A stretch of 64,000 nt of DNA from Marchantia polymorpha subsp. ruderalis (GCA_037833965.1 AP031354.1:28808001-28872000); one strand, 5' to 3'. Numbered from the stretch's first letter, positions 1 to 12,759 are shown. Numbers and translations are program-made. The notes: generated by a model from the letters alone, not told the origin.

Positions 1-805
1 TTGTTTCGAATCCAGATGCAGTTCTAGATCTTCTGCAAATTTACTTCTAAGATATGGAAGCAAGCATACTGACGAGACGAGACGAGACTACTGCAACAAT
101 CTTGGCGAGCCAAAGTTGGAAGTACGCAATTTCACAAATCAGAAACAGCATTAGAGAAAGAGCTGCAGGAATGAAGTCAGTGAGAATCAATAGCACGAGA
201 ATGCGAAACTTTGTCTGGAGAGAGGATCTCCTTCCTTTTTATTCAAGTACTTGAACTAGAAACGGTGCAAAAAATGAGGATCTTCTTCCGAGATCTTCCA
301 GTTCCAGCAAAAGTGTGTTTCTCTGGGCTCCAAGCTCCCCATCGTCGTTACATATGTACACATAAACGATGGATCGAAGCCCAGAAGGTCGAAGACTGTG
401 GATCCCCGATGCCCACTCCCATAGCTCAGCTCTTAGACCCAGACTCGCGTCCAGGTCGAACATCTTGTACATCATCGTTCAATCGAGCATGGATTGGCTT
501 ACACTTGCATATCTACATTGCGGACGCCAGCCAGCGCCTCGCCTGCTTACTGGAGAAGCACGTAGATGGCGTAGATGATTCCGGGGATGTAACCCAAAAT
601 GGTGAGCAGCAGGCAGATCCAGAACTCGACTCTGCAACCGAACTTGAGGAAAACTCCCAGAGGAGGCAAGATGATGGCCAGAATGATGTCGACGTAAGTC
701 ATGGCGCCCATGGTTCCTGCTGCTGCTGCTGATGCTGGTGCTGAGCAGAGTCACACCTGTGAAGACAAGGCGAGAAATCACAGATGCTCAGAAGTGAAAG
801 CGGCG
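1..805. repeat. Left copy of a long direct repeat carrying RCI2
   Basis: This segment matches 5349-6147 almost base for base. I count about five substitutions and one 6-bp indel in the CTG-rich stretch near 722-740, so identity is about 99%. The copy starts at the window edge and may extend further left. It holds the first RCI2 gene, its whole 3' flank and about 95 bp upstream of the ATG. Homology stops abruptly after base 805. The most economical reading is a tandem duplication with a unit of about 5.34 kb, of which this is the right end of the first unit. Confidence 0.93.
547..711 (-). CDS. RCI2: RCI2/LTI6/PMP3 small hydrophobic plasma-membrane proteolipid, copy 1
   Basis: A 54-residue protein with start MGAMTYVDIILAIILPPLGV and end GIIYAIYVLLQ. 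It has the two membrane helices (about residues 6-25 and 30-52), the ILPPLGVFLKFGC motif and the ILGYIPGIIYA motif that define the PMP3/UPF0057 family, at the usual family length. Family members sit in the plasma membrane and are linked to membrane potential and to cold, salt and dehydration responses; that is family knowledge. The frame is uninterrupted, and the ATG at 709-711 gives the canonical length. The gene is below 60 codons and is easily missed. It differs from copy 2 only at residues 6 (Tyr here, Phe there) and 27 (Arg here, Lys there). Its 3' flank is shared with copy 2, but the sequence beyond about 95 bp upstream of the ATG is unrelated, so its control may differ. Confidence 0.93.
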   Translation of the reverse strand: MGAMTYVDIILAIILPPLGVFLKFGCRVEFWICLLLTILGYIPGIIYAIYVLLQ

Positions 806-3800
806 TGTCGCGGCCCGTGCCCTTTATCGGAAGCTGCTACGAACGGCAAGAGCGCGGCCTGGCCCTGCGGCTGAGAAGCAGTACATTCTGGTACGGGACT
901 AACTCGCTTGAATTTGCAATGGGTTCTTGCTTGATTGCACTTGAAGCGGTCGAAAGCCTTTCAATTCGATTCAGTGAAGCTCATCTCAATGTCCGGGATG
1001 TGTGCTGTAGACGAAGGGAAAGATTTTTGCTCATCCTTGATCTTGTGAATTCGAATCCTCATTGTTTATGTGGTTGCATTGCATGGCGTCCTGATTGCGC
1101 ATGACTTGAAATTCCGTCTACGATTTATATGCCAGCAGTGCCACACATGATCGCAGTGCCTTCTAGGGTATGCGTCCTATGATTGGATGGCGCATTGCAC
1201 CTTCCAATTCTAGGACGGCTTGCCTTGACCTTGCGAGACTGCTCTTGGCAGTATCCTCGTTTCCGTTCAATCCCAATCCGTGTTTGTACATACTGGTGCT
1301 TTGAGCAAGTCGATTTTTCTGGTTTAGGCAGAATTGACGTGCGATTGGAAATTCTCTGTTGCAGTAGATCGATGGGCCCAAATCCGTATCCGGAGAAATA
1401 GTAGGTTTTGTGATTTTCTCAGCGACCTTTGTCCCTCGTCATGATGCTCTATCTTGCCGTTCCTATTGATCGATGGCAAGTAACTGACATATGAAAGCAA
1501 TTTACTTTTAAGAAAGATAATTGCAACTATAAGAAACGGTGCATTTCTTTTTGGACTGTAGCTGATAAGATTGGGCTGTACATTAACAAGTCGTCTAGAG
1601 CTGGAAAACTTCTCATATGAGCGGAATTTCGTTTTTAGTTTCCACCCAGCCAATTGTGAGCGTTTTCCTCATTACACTTTGTTAGCAGACGGAGAGTCGC
1701 AATCAATTCGAGGCAAATCGGCACTTGGCGCAACCTGAGGAAATTGACAGGAAGGTAAGCTGTCGATATTTTTAATTTGTTAAACCCTGGAAGTAGCAGG
1801 TCAGCTGTCTACAAAGCAATCTAATAGGGTTTTTGAAGAGCATAAACTCACTCGTTTGCTCTGTGTGAGGAAAATATAAAATGGTCATTTTCCTCGACCC
1901 TCTCTGTTTTAATCTCTCGGTCACTCACTTCCCTTTGTCAGATATTTGAAGGAGAGTCGAGGCACGACATTGCTTGGCACTACAAAATCCCATATCCACG
2001 GCTTCACAACTTCTCCGCTGGAACGTTCACCGAGAAACCTTCAAGGATAGCTGGCCCAAGCTTTGAGGTTCTCCCTTGGAAGTCTCAAGTAGCTGTCAAA
2101 CACTTAATGTAGTATGTTCGCTTGGTTCGGTTTGTTTGGCAGGTCTTGCAGCGCTAATATCCATCTCATCCATGACCCCGTCTTGTTTTTAAGAGCAGAT
2201 ATGAAGTGAGAGCATTACTCTGTCTTTGAAGAGGTTAGACTGAAGCCCTTACACACAACGATCATTGTTGAAATTTTTACAAAGTTTATTGTCCATCTTC
2301 CAGATTTCTTCTGATGAGATGGGTACTGTGGACGACAAACCGAGCAAACCATCTGGATTGAAAGGAAGGTTGCCAAGTTCCAGTCTGACCATGAGGAGTT
2401 GAACTGCGAGTATAGCAATTGATACATGAAGCTGCAACCAGTGCATTTTGGCCGAACGAAGGTTTCCCCATTGATTGGGGATGTTTGTTCCTAGGGATAA
2501 TCACGTTGTGTGCTTATTGAACAGGCTTAGTCAGCCATGGGACTGTCATGTCATGTACATATACTCACTGGCCTAAAAGTGAGAGCGGTAAGTTCAAACA
2601 CATGGTTGAGCTAAAGCAAGTTTTGGTCCCCATATTGGTGCGAGATATCACCTGGGAGTGCTTCTCATTGCTCTTAGTGGGGCTTGTAGCCGGGCCTTGG
2701 CACGCTGCTGAGGTGTAACGAGGTGTCTATGGTCAGAGGATGCGTTGAATTGGAGAAACTGATATAATCCTGAAGAGTTTTGATAAGAATGGATATCTCG
2801 GTAGTCTGTTGGAGCTAGTTTCGGGATTGTAAAGCTATATAATGGGGAGAGATTGATGATGCACAGAAAGAGCCTCAACGCAAACTTGTCAATTTATCTT
2901 GTCGGTGAAATCTGAAGGTCTTTCTCTTCCTGTCCCTGTTTTCATTGGTTGTTGAAGATTCACTTATTGCAGTTATCTTCTTATTCTTCAGCTTAGTTGC
3001 TACAGTTCCTCCGCTGTTGAATAAGCTACGAAAGGATGAAAATATCCTTGGCGATTGAGCGGCATTTTTAATTGCATGTTATCTTGCAAAAATTAGTACT
3101 CAGCATCGACCACCTGACGTTGACGGTTAGAAAGTTCTGTGATCATTCACAACCTGAATTGTGTGTGGAAGGCGAGGATGGAAACTGAATTAACGAAGCC
3201 AATATTTCTGAACATACTCTAAATCGAACCAACTGGCGATACACGATACGCATACTTCTCGTTGGTTTATTCTATGGAGACAACTGATTGATGTACACTG
3301 GACGAACCCGGGGGACTTCAGTGCCCTGGTCACAGGAGAGGACATTTGGGCACAGTAAACTTTCAGAACGTGGTTTTCTTTTCTTTTGGAAATGTTGTTA
3401 CTCCAAAGGTAGCTCAATGTAACCTTGAAGCTAGTAGTTTTCTGCCTGCCGATGGAAGGTAAACTGAGTACACGCCTATGGGTCCGTGGAGATCTAGTTC
3501 ATAGTGTGCATGGTCTCATGTTGTCGTTTGATTTTTGGATTTCATGAACCCCAGTCCCTGGTGCTTACTTCATCGATAGAAAGCCACGACATCTTTGCAA
3601 TCTAGCCTCTGCAGAGTGAAGTCTACAAGGCTTCAGGAAGCTGCCGCGCAAACAATCACTTTGAGGAGCTATGCATTCCAACCTGTTGTAGTGAGGTACT
3701 TGTAATAGAATCTCCATGACGTGAACTGGTCTTATGATGAGAACTTAACAGCAGAGTCAACAAAAATAGACGGAGCTTTCGAAACTACGGTTAGCTTTGC

Positions 3801-5348
3801 GAATGCAGAACAACATTCGCATAACCTGGGAAAGGTTCCGAAGGCATTTGTTGTCTGGGTATACTATGTAGTGTGGTTCTCATCCACTAAGGATTCAGAA
3901 TGAATTTGAAAACTGTCCGCGTTTTCCATGAGTCCGTTCAGATGCAGGTCGATGGGTAGCAAGCAATATGTTAAATGGCACAATGAAGTGCAAAACATGG
4001 ATACGAGGTTTTGATGGAAGACCCACCGCAGACACAGCCAAGCGGCAGGACGAGGATGAGACTTGGTGATAGAGGGTGTGTTTGTTGGTGAAGCGGTTGT
4101 TGCACAACACCAGACAGGTCCTACGCACATTCAAGTCCCGAGCGTCCATCTGCTGAGCTATAGACCAAGCTTTGAGAGAGACATCATGAAAAGAATCGCA
4201 ATCATAAGAGTTAAAGCGCAATCTCGGTTTACCACATTCGTACATGGTCGCTGGCAGTCTTCTACGTGATGAGTGAGTGAGTGAGTCGGTAAGCATTGGC
4301 CTCATACTTGGATTTTGTGGGTTTTTGCACATTAGAAAATGCTGAAAATGGATCAGATTGTAACTCATTGCACGCTATGGTCTCATAGCACTCATTTGCC
4401 CTTCCACAGAGCAGATTAAAAATGTTTCATGAGAACTCCATTTCCGATCATGCGCACGCTTGCTGCTTCTACTGCTGCTGCTGCAGGCGGAGCATTGATT
4501 CTTATGTTCGAGAACCTCAGACGAGCACGCCACCTTCCCTCGAATCCCTTCATGGCAAGGCTACTGGGCCCCATAATTTCATGATCGTCATTCAGCAGAA
4601 GTGTCTGTGTCGCTGCAAATTATTCAATTCCATCCCGCTGCGATGAGCTCACGATTTTAACTCATCTGCCATGGAGCACATGAGCCATGAGTCGTACGAC
4701 CCCGACTTTTCAGCCAGCATGTGGGTTCCCACTTTCTAAAGCGAGACGAGAAGAGCACGAGGACATTTCGTGCTCTCCGAAAGAGGAAGACGTGCGTCCT
4801 CTTGGCACTGCGTGACTGATGCTGTCCTCTGTGGAAGGAACGCATCGTGCAATGGTTTGGAAATTTTCTTGTCTAATAGTTTAATTTTAGTCCCTCATGG
4901 CAACCCCAAGCTGAGGTTTGTAAATCGAAGTTCTAATCATCATGTCGACGACTTCCCATCTCTTGAGTTCAGATCAAGCTTGAGAGTCTCTGGGCCAAGT
5001 ATTCTTACTGCCCCGAGCCCACCTCGTTAATCTCTTCAAGTTCAAGTCGGAGCTTGCAGCTGCTTCGTCCAGACTGTTGGTGATCGAGACAATTGCTCGA
5101 ACACCTTGGAAGCAAAGCTCGAGCAAGAGCTTTCAGCTTTACGTGGACATGACTGGTAACGTGATGAAGCTCGTAGTTTGCCACTGAATCGTTCACTTGG
5201 AATTCCTTTACGTCCCAAACCACGAGCTGGAAACCAATGGAACACCAGTGGCGTTTGTACCTCATCCATACATAATGTACCAAAATGCGACGTCCTCTCT
5301 CGACTCTTGAGAGAAAAGGATTAAATTCATGAACTCTTGAGGAAGCCT
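806..5348. other. Spacer between the RCI2 copies, no convincing gene
   Basis: Short frames only, none with a recognisable domain. If the duplication is tandem, this stretch is the left part of the second unit and should match sequence just left of the window. For copy 1 it is the upstream, promoter-side DNA. One short open stretch at 1942-2112 follows an acceptor-like pyrimidine tract (listed separately). Segments near 4430-4500 carry CTG/CTGC repeats. No transposon signature was recognised. Confidence 0.6.
1942..2112 (+). other. Possible terminal exon, product unknown
   Basis: An open frame of 56 codons ending in TAG begins directly after a pyrimidine-rich CCCTTTGTCAG that resembles a splice acceptor. 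The residues look protein-like (Trp, Tyr, Pro and charged residues, e.g. HDIAWHYKIPYPRLHNF), but I do not recognise the family. No partner exon upstream was found. It may be chance; length alone does not rule that out. Confidence 0.18.
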
Positions 5349-6147
5349 TTGTTTCGAATCCAGATGCAGTTCTAGATCTTCTGCAAATTTACTTCTAAGA
5401 TATGGAAGCAAGCATTCTGACGAGACGAGACGAGACTACTGCAACAATCTTGGCGAGCCAAAGTTGGAAGTACGCAATTTCACAAATCAGAAACAGCATT
5501 AGAGAAAGAGCTGCAGGAATGAAGTCAGTGAGAATCAATAGCACGAGAATGCGAAACTTTGTCTGGAGAGAGGATCTCCTTCCTTTTTATTCAAGTACTT
5601 GAACTAGAAACGGTGCAAAAAATGAGGATCTTCTTCCGAGATCTTCCAGTTCCAGCAAAAGTGTGTTTCTCTGGGCTCCAAGCTCCCCATCGTCGTTACA
5701 TATGTACACATAAACGATGGATCGAAGCCCAGAAGGTCGAAGACTGTGGATCCCCGATGCCCACTCCCATAGCTCAGCTCTTAGACCCAGACTCGCGTCC
5801 AGGTCGAACATCTTGTACATCATCGTTCAATCGAGCATGGATTGGCTTACACTTGCATATCTACATTGCGGACGCCAGCCAGCGCCTCGCCTGCTTACTG
5901 GAGAAGCACGTAGATGGCGTAGATGATTCCGGGGATGTAACCCAAAATGGTGAGCAGCAGGCAGATCCAGAACTCGACTTTGCAACCGAACTTGAGGAAA
6001 ACTCCCAGAGGAGGCAAGATAATGGCCAGAATGATGTCGACGAAAGTCATGGCGCCCATGGTTCCTGCTGCTGCTGCTGGTGCTGAGCAGAGTCACACCT
6101 GTGATGACAAGGCGAGAAATCACAGATGCTCAGAAGTGAAAGCGGCG
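5349..6147. repeat. Right copy of the long direct repeat carrying RCI2
   Basis: Matches 1-805 at an offset of 5348, or 5342 after the 6-bp indel. The homology ends at 6147, inside GAAAGCGGCG, about 88 bp upstream of the second RCI2 ATG. Sequence to the right is unrelated to sequence right of copy 1. The near identity covers non-coding flank as well as coding sequence, which points to a recent duplication or recent gene conversion rather than selection alone. Confidence 0.93.
5895..6059 (-). CDS. RCI2: RCI2/LTI6/PMP3 small hydrophobic plasma-membrane proteolipid, copy 2
   Basis: A 54-residue protein with the same two-helix PMP3/UPF0057 layout as copy 1. Phe replaces Tyr at residue 6 and Lys replaces Arg at residue 27; one further coding change is silent. 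Both replacements are conservative, and all family motifs are intact, so both copies are probably functional. The start at 6057-6059 is the only ATG giving the usual family length. If the duplication is a simple tandem one, this right-hand copy keeps the ancestral upstream region, which begins at 6148, while copy 1 acquired a new one. The CTG run just upstream of the ATG is 6 bp shorter than in copy 1. Confidence 0.93.
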   Translation of the reverse strand: MGAMTFVDIILAIILPPLGVFLKFGCKVEFWICLLLTILGYIPGIIYAIYVLLQ

Positions 6148-8658
6148 AATCGCTGCATGAGAGCAGTGCAGGCAGATTTCGCTTCTGTCACTTCTGTCTG
6201 CTCTGGATTCCTGCTTCTGTGCTTTGAGTTCCTTCTCGGAGCGGCTTTGCTTTTGTAGCTCCTGATTGAGGAGATGTGTGGCCCCACGTCCATTTTAAAT
6301 CCAGAGAATGTGCAGAGAACAGAGCAACAGCAATAGTGCAGCTCGGACTGTTGCCCAGGCTGTGCACTGAAGCTGCAGTTCTTACTTGCTTGTGGGGAAT
6401 GGTCATGAAATATCAGTATCAGAAATATCCACTGACCCTTCTCGATGAGAATCGACTGATCAATCGAACCCATGTTCAATTGATTTCCAGCTCATTTCAC
6501 TCAATCTGCCTTTCATTGTTAGTTCGTCATCTTCCCTTGGAAATATATATCCTGCTTCCATGAACCCGAGTTAAGCTCTGCGCACTGTCAGGACTGAGCT
6601 GCTGAGCTGCTGCTCTTGTGGATTACTGTTCTCTGTTTTTCCGTTTGGAGTCGGTTTCACCACAATTTGAAATCAGTCCACTCGCTGCAGAAACGGACGA
6701 GCACAAACTTGACCTCGGTCTGCCTCCGGACAAACACAGTCCTTTCCCAAAACCTCTTCAAGGCTCGTTCCTGGGACTATTGCATGGCTAGTTCAATCAT
6801 TATGTGCTTGATTTTTCCACATTTGCAACACTTTTCAGTACATTTGCTTACTGAAAATTGATCCCGACCTCTCAATCCATCTCAGACTGACGAATGAGGC
6901 CCCAGCTCCTGCCTCAGTCCAAGGCTTACAGACGGATCGATCGATCTGTAGTAGGCGAGAGATGGAGGCAAGGCTTGCTCGAGAAAAGTCGTCTAGCCTA
7001 CGGTGGCAGATGTAAAGGTTCTGCCTTCATTACACAAATTTATAATTGCTGCTGCACCTTTCTACATATGGAGGTTGCAGGTTGCCATGATCGATGTTGG
7101 TGCTTTACGATGTACTCTTTGGTATTGAAAATAGCGAGACAGTTCAGGCTTTGTGAGGGAACATAGGGAGTGAGGAATGATGGACCTAGGAGGTTAATGG
7201 AGGGTACTCATAGGACTATCATATGGGCAGACGACGAAGAACAGGAATACTGCAGTGCTGTACTGTACTGTGCTCAGGACAGTCAAGTCAGTCAACGAGC
7301 TGATCATCATCTGACCTACTGAAGTTTGAGTATATCAAACTCTGTGGACATGGCTTCAGCATTGTTTACGAATTCTTCCAGCTCACGGACTCGGTCGAAG
7401 CCAGGGTTGGAGAGATATGAATAAACAATGAGGTCGAAAAGATGTACGCCTTCACATGACGGAGTTCATGCCTTGCTGAGTAGCTCTCAGGAATCCTCAC
7501 TCGACCACGTCTGCCCAACCGAACTGTGCCTGAGCCTGCCATGATGCAGGATTGCCTTGCGCTGCTCATATTACTGGGGCTGCCATGGCCCCCATGAGGT
7601 CAGACGAGCAGAGGGCAGGAACTTCCACCAGAGTCGGATCAGTCAAGACATCAAACTTCAACTCCAGCGCATCTCTCACATTCCTGTGCTGGCCACTGAG
7701 TTGATGCCAAATTGGAGTTTCCAGTTCGACAGCTCAACTCACCATCAGAAGAGGTGTCAAGTCTAAATGGATCTTCTCGCATCTTCTGTGATAGAGATAC
7801 TGCTGCTTGTGGATTCTGCAGCTTAATATGTCATCTGACTTTTTGAAATTGCCTGTCGACTTCAGTGTTCATGTGTCTTGCAATACAGTTCGATGACACG
7901 CAAGTTGAGAATGAACTGGGGGTAGAATCGTCTCTGAGACCCTGTGCATAGAAGTAAAAGTGAACCCAGCGTTGAGAACCCAGCAAAGAGATTCGAAGCA
8001 TCTGTCCTGATTCGTGATTGCGAAGCGGTGCAATGGCTTGTTTCTAAATCGGTTCACTATTTTTCTCTTCTTCCCCTGTTTGCGTGAAAGAATCTACCGT
8101 TACTTTTCGGTGGACTGGTTGTCGAATTGAATTCTCATTCTCACCCGGACACAATTTTAACAAGACGATTCTCGAGAAATCGATCATCCAGTGAAGATTG
8201 TAGAGTAGAAGGAAGATCTGCATGCCTGGGTCAAAGCTGCTCTTCTCGAAGCTTGAAACCATGTACGCATAGACAGGGTCGAAGGTTCTTCTTCTGGTCT
8301 ATGGAGTCACACAAACAAACGACTTGAGGCTATGAAAACTTGGCAGCACGCTGGCCGGTGTCTCATATTAAGGCTCCAGCCCTTCCCTTCGCTTCTCTCC
8401 TCTTTTCATCGATATCCTCAGCTGGACTTAATTCGACCCACGGCTTGTCATTCACTTGCATAAATCATATGAGCGCAGCTACATCTGTCCGACAAACGGA
8501 CAGGTCCTGGCACACTCAGAGAGACAGTTCAGTTCATGTACGATGGCCTCGCTGCCCGACAAAGAAACAATCTGCTCCACGGATGAGAGAGGGAGAGCCC
8601 TCCTCCTTCCATGACTCAGCAGCAGCCAGAACATCTTCTGGACAACTCTCCCTACCTC

Positions 8659-8684
8659 TCCCTCCCTCCCTCCCTCCCTCCCTC
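8659..8684. repeat. (TCCC)n microsatellite
   Basis: About six perfect TCCC units, within a longer CT-rich tract. Confidence 0.95.
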
Positions 8685-8811
8685 TCGCTGGTATGTCGAG
8701 CTCTGCTGCAGACGACTGAAGATTTGGAAGAATCCGCCGCTAAAGGTGTTTGGGAAACTGCTCGCCATCTAACTTGCTCGTTGAAGCTGCTGCGGCTCGT
8801 GAGACGGTTTC

Positions 8812-8831
8812 AGAGAGAGAGAGAGAGAGAA
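8812..8831. repeat. (AG)n microsatellite
   Basis: About ten AG units in an otherwise mixed sequence, 130 bp right of the TCCC tract. Confidence 0.95.
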
Positions 8832-10457
8832 ATTGTATTCACTGTGCGAGAAAACCAACAAAGAGAATCGGGAAGAATCGGGTGGAAAGCTTGCCCATGC
8901 TATGCACCCAAAAAACGACACCTTTCGACGTTAGATTCGCATCGCTGCGAGGGATGCAACAACCCCCAGCCCACGACTCTGGAACAAAAGCAAAGGCTTC
9001 TTTCGGTCCCGTCATATCCATTTGTGTTTTAGCCCAATTTTGAACACCCTTGTGAAAGTGTGATCCATGAGGATCACTTGTAGATCATGATTCCCTTGTA
9101 CTCACTAGAACCTGCCATTGCTTGGACGATTTGGACACAACCCTCTTCTTATCATTGGAGACCACACCAGTCCAAATCAGCTTGAATGCTACCTCCACGT
9201 CTCAGCAACCAGCACTCACATTCTCAGATGTGATCATTATCTCAAGGAATTATCATTCGCAAAGTGGACTCTTGACTATGATTGCTTTATCAACTAGACA
9301 ACAATATACAAAGTTTTCATGTTCAACATACACAAATTCAAAACCTTAGACTTCGGTGGCTTATGGATCGTTGGCCCCCATGGGAACCACAGCTAAGAAA
9401 CCCCTCAACTTAAACCTTAAAACTAAGGAAACTGAACTATTGCTATGGTCTGACTCTGAAATTAAATCACAACACTCTATAATGTGGATAAGATTTTTCA
9501 TATTAGAGTTCTAAATCTTCCCTCCCTCATCTTTGCTTCGCTAAATAGTGCCAAAATGCTGATACAAGACACTGGATCAAGCTTACAAATGGAATCCATT
9601 TACAGTCGCAGTCAGCAACCAGCGTGAAAGAAGATGGATTGTAATGAATCACGCACTCCCTCTCTCTGGCCCAGTCTAGCGCCTCGAAGAACTTCAGGGC
9701 TCATCTAAGACCAGCTTCGTTCTCCAGCACTCAGGCACTCCATCGGATGACCAAAAATCAGATCAAAGCAGATCACAATGCACTAACCATTTACGCATCA
9801 GATTATTAAAATAAAAAAAAAGGATAAAGAAAGGCAATCATGAGATGGCACTTTTCTTGCAACTGCAATCGAATTATGGAATTTAAAGTATTAAAAGGTA
9901 TTTTATTTTTGAAAAGGTAGTCAACCGGTTCCCGAGCAGGATGGTTGCAGTTGCAGTTGCAGCTGCAGCGGCAGCTCGTGCACAAAGGTGTCATTAGCTA
10001 CAGGGATTCACGGTTGTGCCACTTGAAGGAGGTACGCAGCCATGGACAAGACCAAGACCAGATGCTCGGAGTCAGCAAACAAACGAACGAACATGAGACA
10101 CAATCCGAGCTTGACAAATCCTGCAGATATTTTTGTCAGTTAGACGAGTGGGTCGTCCACACCCGTCCAGCACCGGCCCCTCCTTTCGTCCGTTCGACAG
10201 ATATTTGTTTACGATATTTAGCAGTGCAGGCGCAAATCCATCGTTCCTCTCGCCCCTGTTTGCATCCGGTCTGGTCAGTCGATCATGAACAACAAGCGAA
10301 GGATGAGAATTGTCATGCCGCGGTCGAGGTCCTCCTACAGTTACGAGAGTAATAATTAGAATCTGGCTCCTCCATGATTCTGATTAAATTCATCCTCGGC
10401 CTCATTTTACTGTCCTTCCAGTGCTTTGCTCCTACATCGATCCATGTCCAAATCTCG

Positions 10458-10490
10458 AGCCTTCACGTCCATAGCTCGGACGTGAAGGCT
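10458..10490. repeat. Perfect 13-bp inverted repeat (hairpin)
   Basis: Arms AGCCTTCACGTCC (10458-10470) and GGACGTGAAGGCT (10478-10490) are exact reverse complements around a 7-nt loop. Each arm holds an ACGT core, the centre of plant bZIP sites. It could be a cruciform, an RNA stem or a paired factor site. It is too short for a typical plant miRNA precursor. Confidence 0.9.
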
Positions 10491-12759
10491 GTCGATGAGA
10501 ATCACAGATTTCGCTTTTGACGACGTCCAAATCTTCAGATCCCTTCCCAGTTTCCAAAGGTCAGACTGAATCTGGTCGCCATATGTGGATCTGCTGCTCA
10601 CCGCATGCTTTAATGAGCTCCTCCATAACTCACAAGTGCACTCACACCTTTTGCACTTCTTTCCAACACGATGGACCGACCAAAAGGAGAGTTCAGGTTC
10701 AATGTTGTGTCGGTTTCAGGTGGAGGGAGGGAGGCAACGGAATCACCGCATGAACTGCTTCCCTCCCCCTGCTCTCTATCCTCTTCGCAATGCAGATCAC
10801 GTCGTGGATGTCAAATCCCCAACCGATCCCAAAAGTGAAACGTACACATCATCCAAACAAACAAACGATCCAGGTGCTGAATTTATGATCTGTTCCCAGA
10901 AGCATAATATTGATCTGGTGCATGACATCCATCCTCTCAGTCCATGTCTGCAGAGACTGGAAGGAAGCTCGGTTGACGAGATGATAATATAAATATATAT
11001 ATGAAAAAATACATATTTCTATATATTATCACTTTTTCTCTATATCTGTCCGTTATCGTGGCATGAATATTCATGCTTATCAGATGGACCCCGGTACTCC
11101 AGTCAGCAGCAGCAACCAGCCGAATCAGTTTTACTCTCAGAATCTATCCACCCTTATTGACCAACCGAAATCTCCAACAACAAATGAAAGTACACGTACA
11201 CATAGATTCTACATGAAAATTACGTGTCAGCTCCCCTTGTAAACATTCCTCATGTTGACCCAGCGTTTGGCCATGTTTTCAGAATCTTCCTCTCGACGTA
11301 TATCGTAGAATGTTGTGCAGGAAGGTTTATGGATTATGCTTATGCTCATGCTCTTGGTCTTGTCCCTGTCCTTTTTGAAGGGGGGCGAGCAATGTGTGAA
11401 TCGAAATATGTGTTCGAGCCTCGCTTACGTACTGCATTATCGAAGGTCCTTGCGAGGAAGAGTAATGACGTGAGCATACGGATTCCCGAAATATTCATGG
11501 TGAGCAGAAGAGCAACTGTTTGGGTCTATGCTATCCTTGCCAGGCACTCCTCTCGAAGAATTTTGGTCAATGAGGCACTGGTAGGACCATTTGGATGTAT
11601 TCTGGAGAGAGAGGAGAAAAAAAAAAAAAGACACTGAAGATCATCGGGCATGTTAACCAAATCTCGAGATCCGAGTTCTCGATGAATTGATCGATTGGGC
11701 AATCAATCACACGCGTTGCTGACGCCCTTCAAACATTCACACGAACCTACTGATATCAACATCCACATGAATCTATAAAGAATTATTAAACAAATAAGTG
11801 CATGGGGAAGGTCAGAAGTTCCTAACTTTTGATCACCTGTTCGGAAAGGAGGTTGGGAATCTTCAAATAAATGCTCGTTCAAAAGAGGAGAGCTGTGGAG
11901 TCGATGGAATAGATTGCACGAGGGCAATCTGTGCCGTGTATTGTATAGCAGAACGGCGGCCTCTGTTTCGATTAGCAATAAAGTCTTGTTTGAAAGAATG
12001 GACCCACAAAGCCAAAGTCATCGTATTTATAATTCGATTAGACATATAATTTGCAGAACTATGTTTTAGTATATTATTAACTGATATATATAACACAATG
12101 AACCAAAGAAAAATAATACCTCATAATTCACTAATACTATTTTCTCTTCACTCATTCACGCCACGCTATTATCAAAGTTCGAGCTTCAAAAAATTAACCA
12201 TTGTGTTTTCTTGTTGTTCTCATTTTTGGAAATATTTTTTCTTTTCGGAGCTTGGTTATCGATATTGCCTGCAACAATTGGTATACAAGTTTTTTCTGCT
12301 AGTACTATGCCATGCCAGAATTACAAGCAAAGCAAAAGGAAACTGAGAGGCTGCAGATAATGTTATATCGTACATATAAAGTATATGGATACCTTCCTAT
12401 GTGTTATATAAGTACGTAGAGACAGGGTTGTAGATATGTGTCGGTGGACGTCGATAAAAATATGGACCCAGAAAGAGACACATTAAAGGAAGGAAGGTAC
12501 AAGAGGAAATTGAGCTCAAATGTACTCCGGTCTCCAGGACACCTGTCGGTGTCCGTGAACTGCAGTTGCGCATGTTTTTCCGGTCATCCAATGGCCCCAG
12601 CTCAGCACTCCGTCCGTTCTGGCCTCCGTCTACTGCAGTCTCGGAGGTTTCCTTGACTTGGCCCACTTTTCCTTAAGCTTTGCAGTCTACTTTGCTTGAG
12701 TTCGCGTTAGACCGGAAGATATGCGCAACCCTTCTGTGTGCCCCATGGCCCCCGTGGTT

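Larger units (their letters stand above)
6148..12750. other. Unique intergenic DNA, no convincing gene
   Basis: Only short or low-complexity frames. The bases just right of 6147 are the upstream region of RCI2 copy 2. The longest frame (8340-9032, plus) is built on CT/CCCT and GA microsatellites and reads like a leader or chance frame. Simple repeats and one strong hairpin are listed separately. No RNA gene or transposon was recognised. Confidence 0.6.

Noticed and set aside
3895-4368. 157-codon minus-strand frame between the RCI2 copies
   Set aside because: No domain, no splice context and no family resemblance; likely chance.
8340-9032. 230-codon plus-strand frame
   Set aside because: It runs through CCCT and AG microsatellites, has no recognisable domain and reads as non-coding composition.
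11224-11637. 137-codon plus-strand frame
   Set aside because: It starts at a GTG, ends in a poly-Lys run from an A tract and has no domain.
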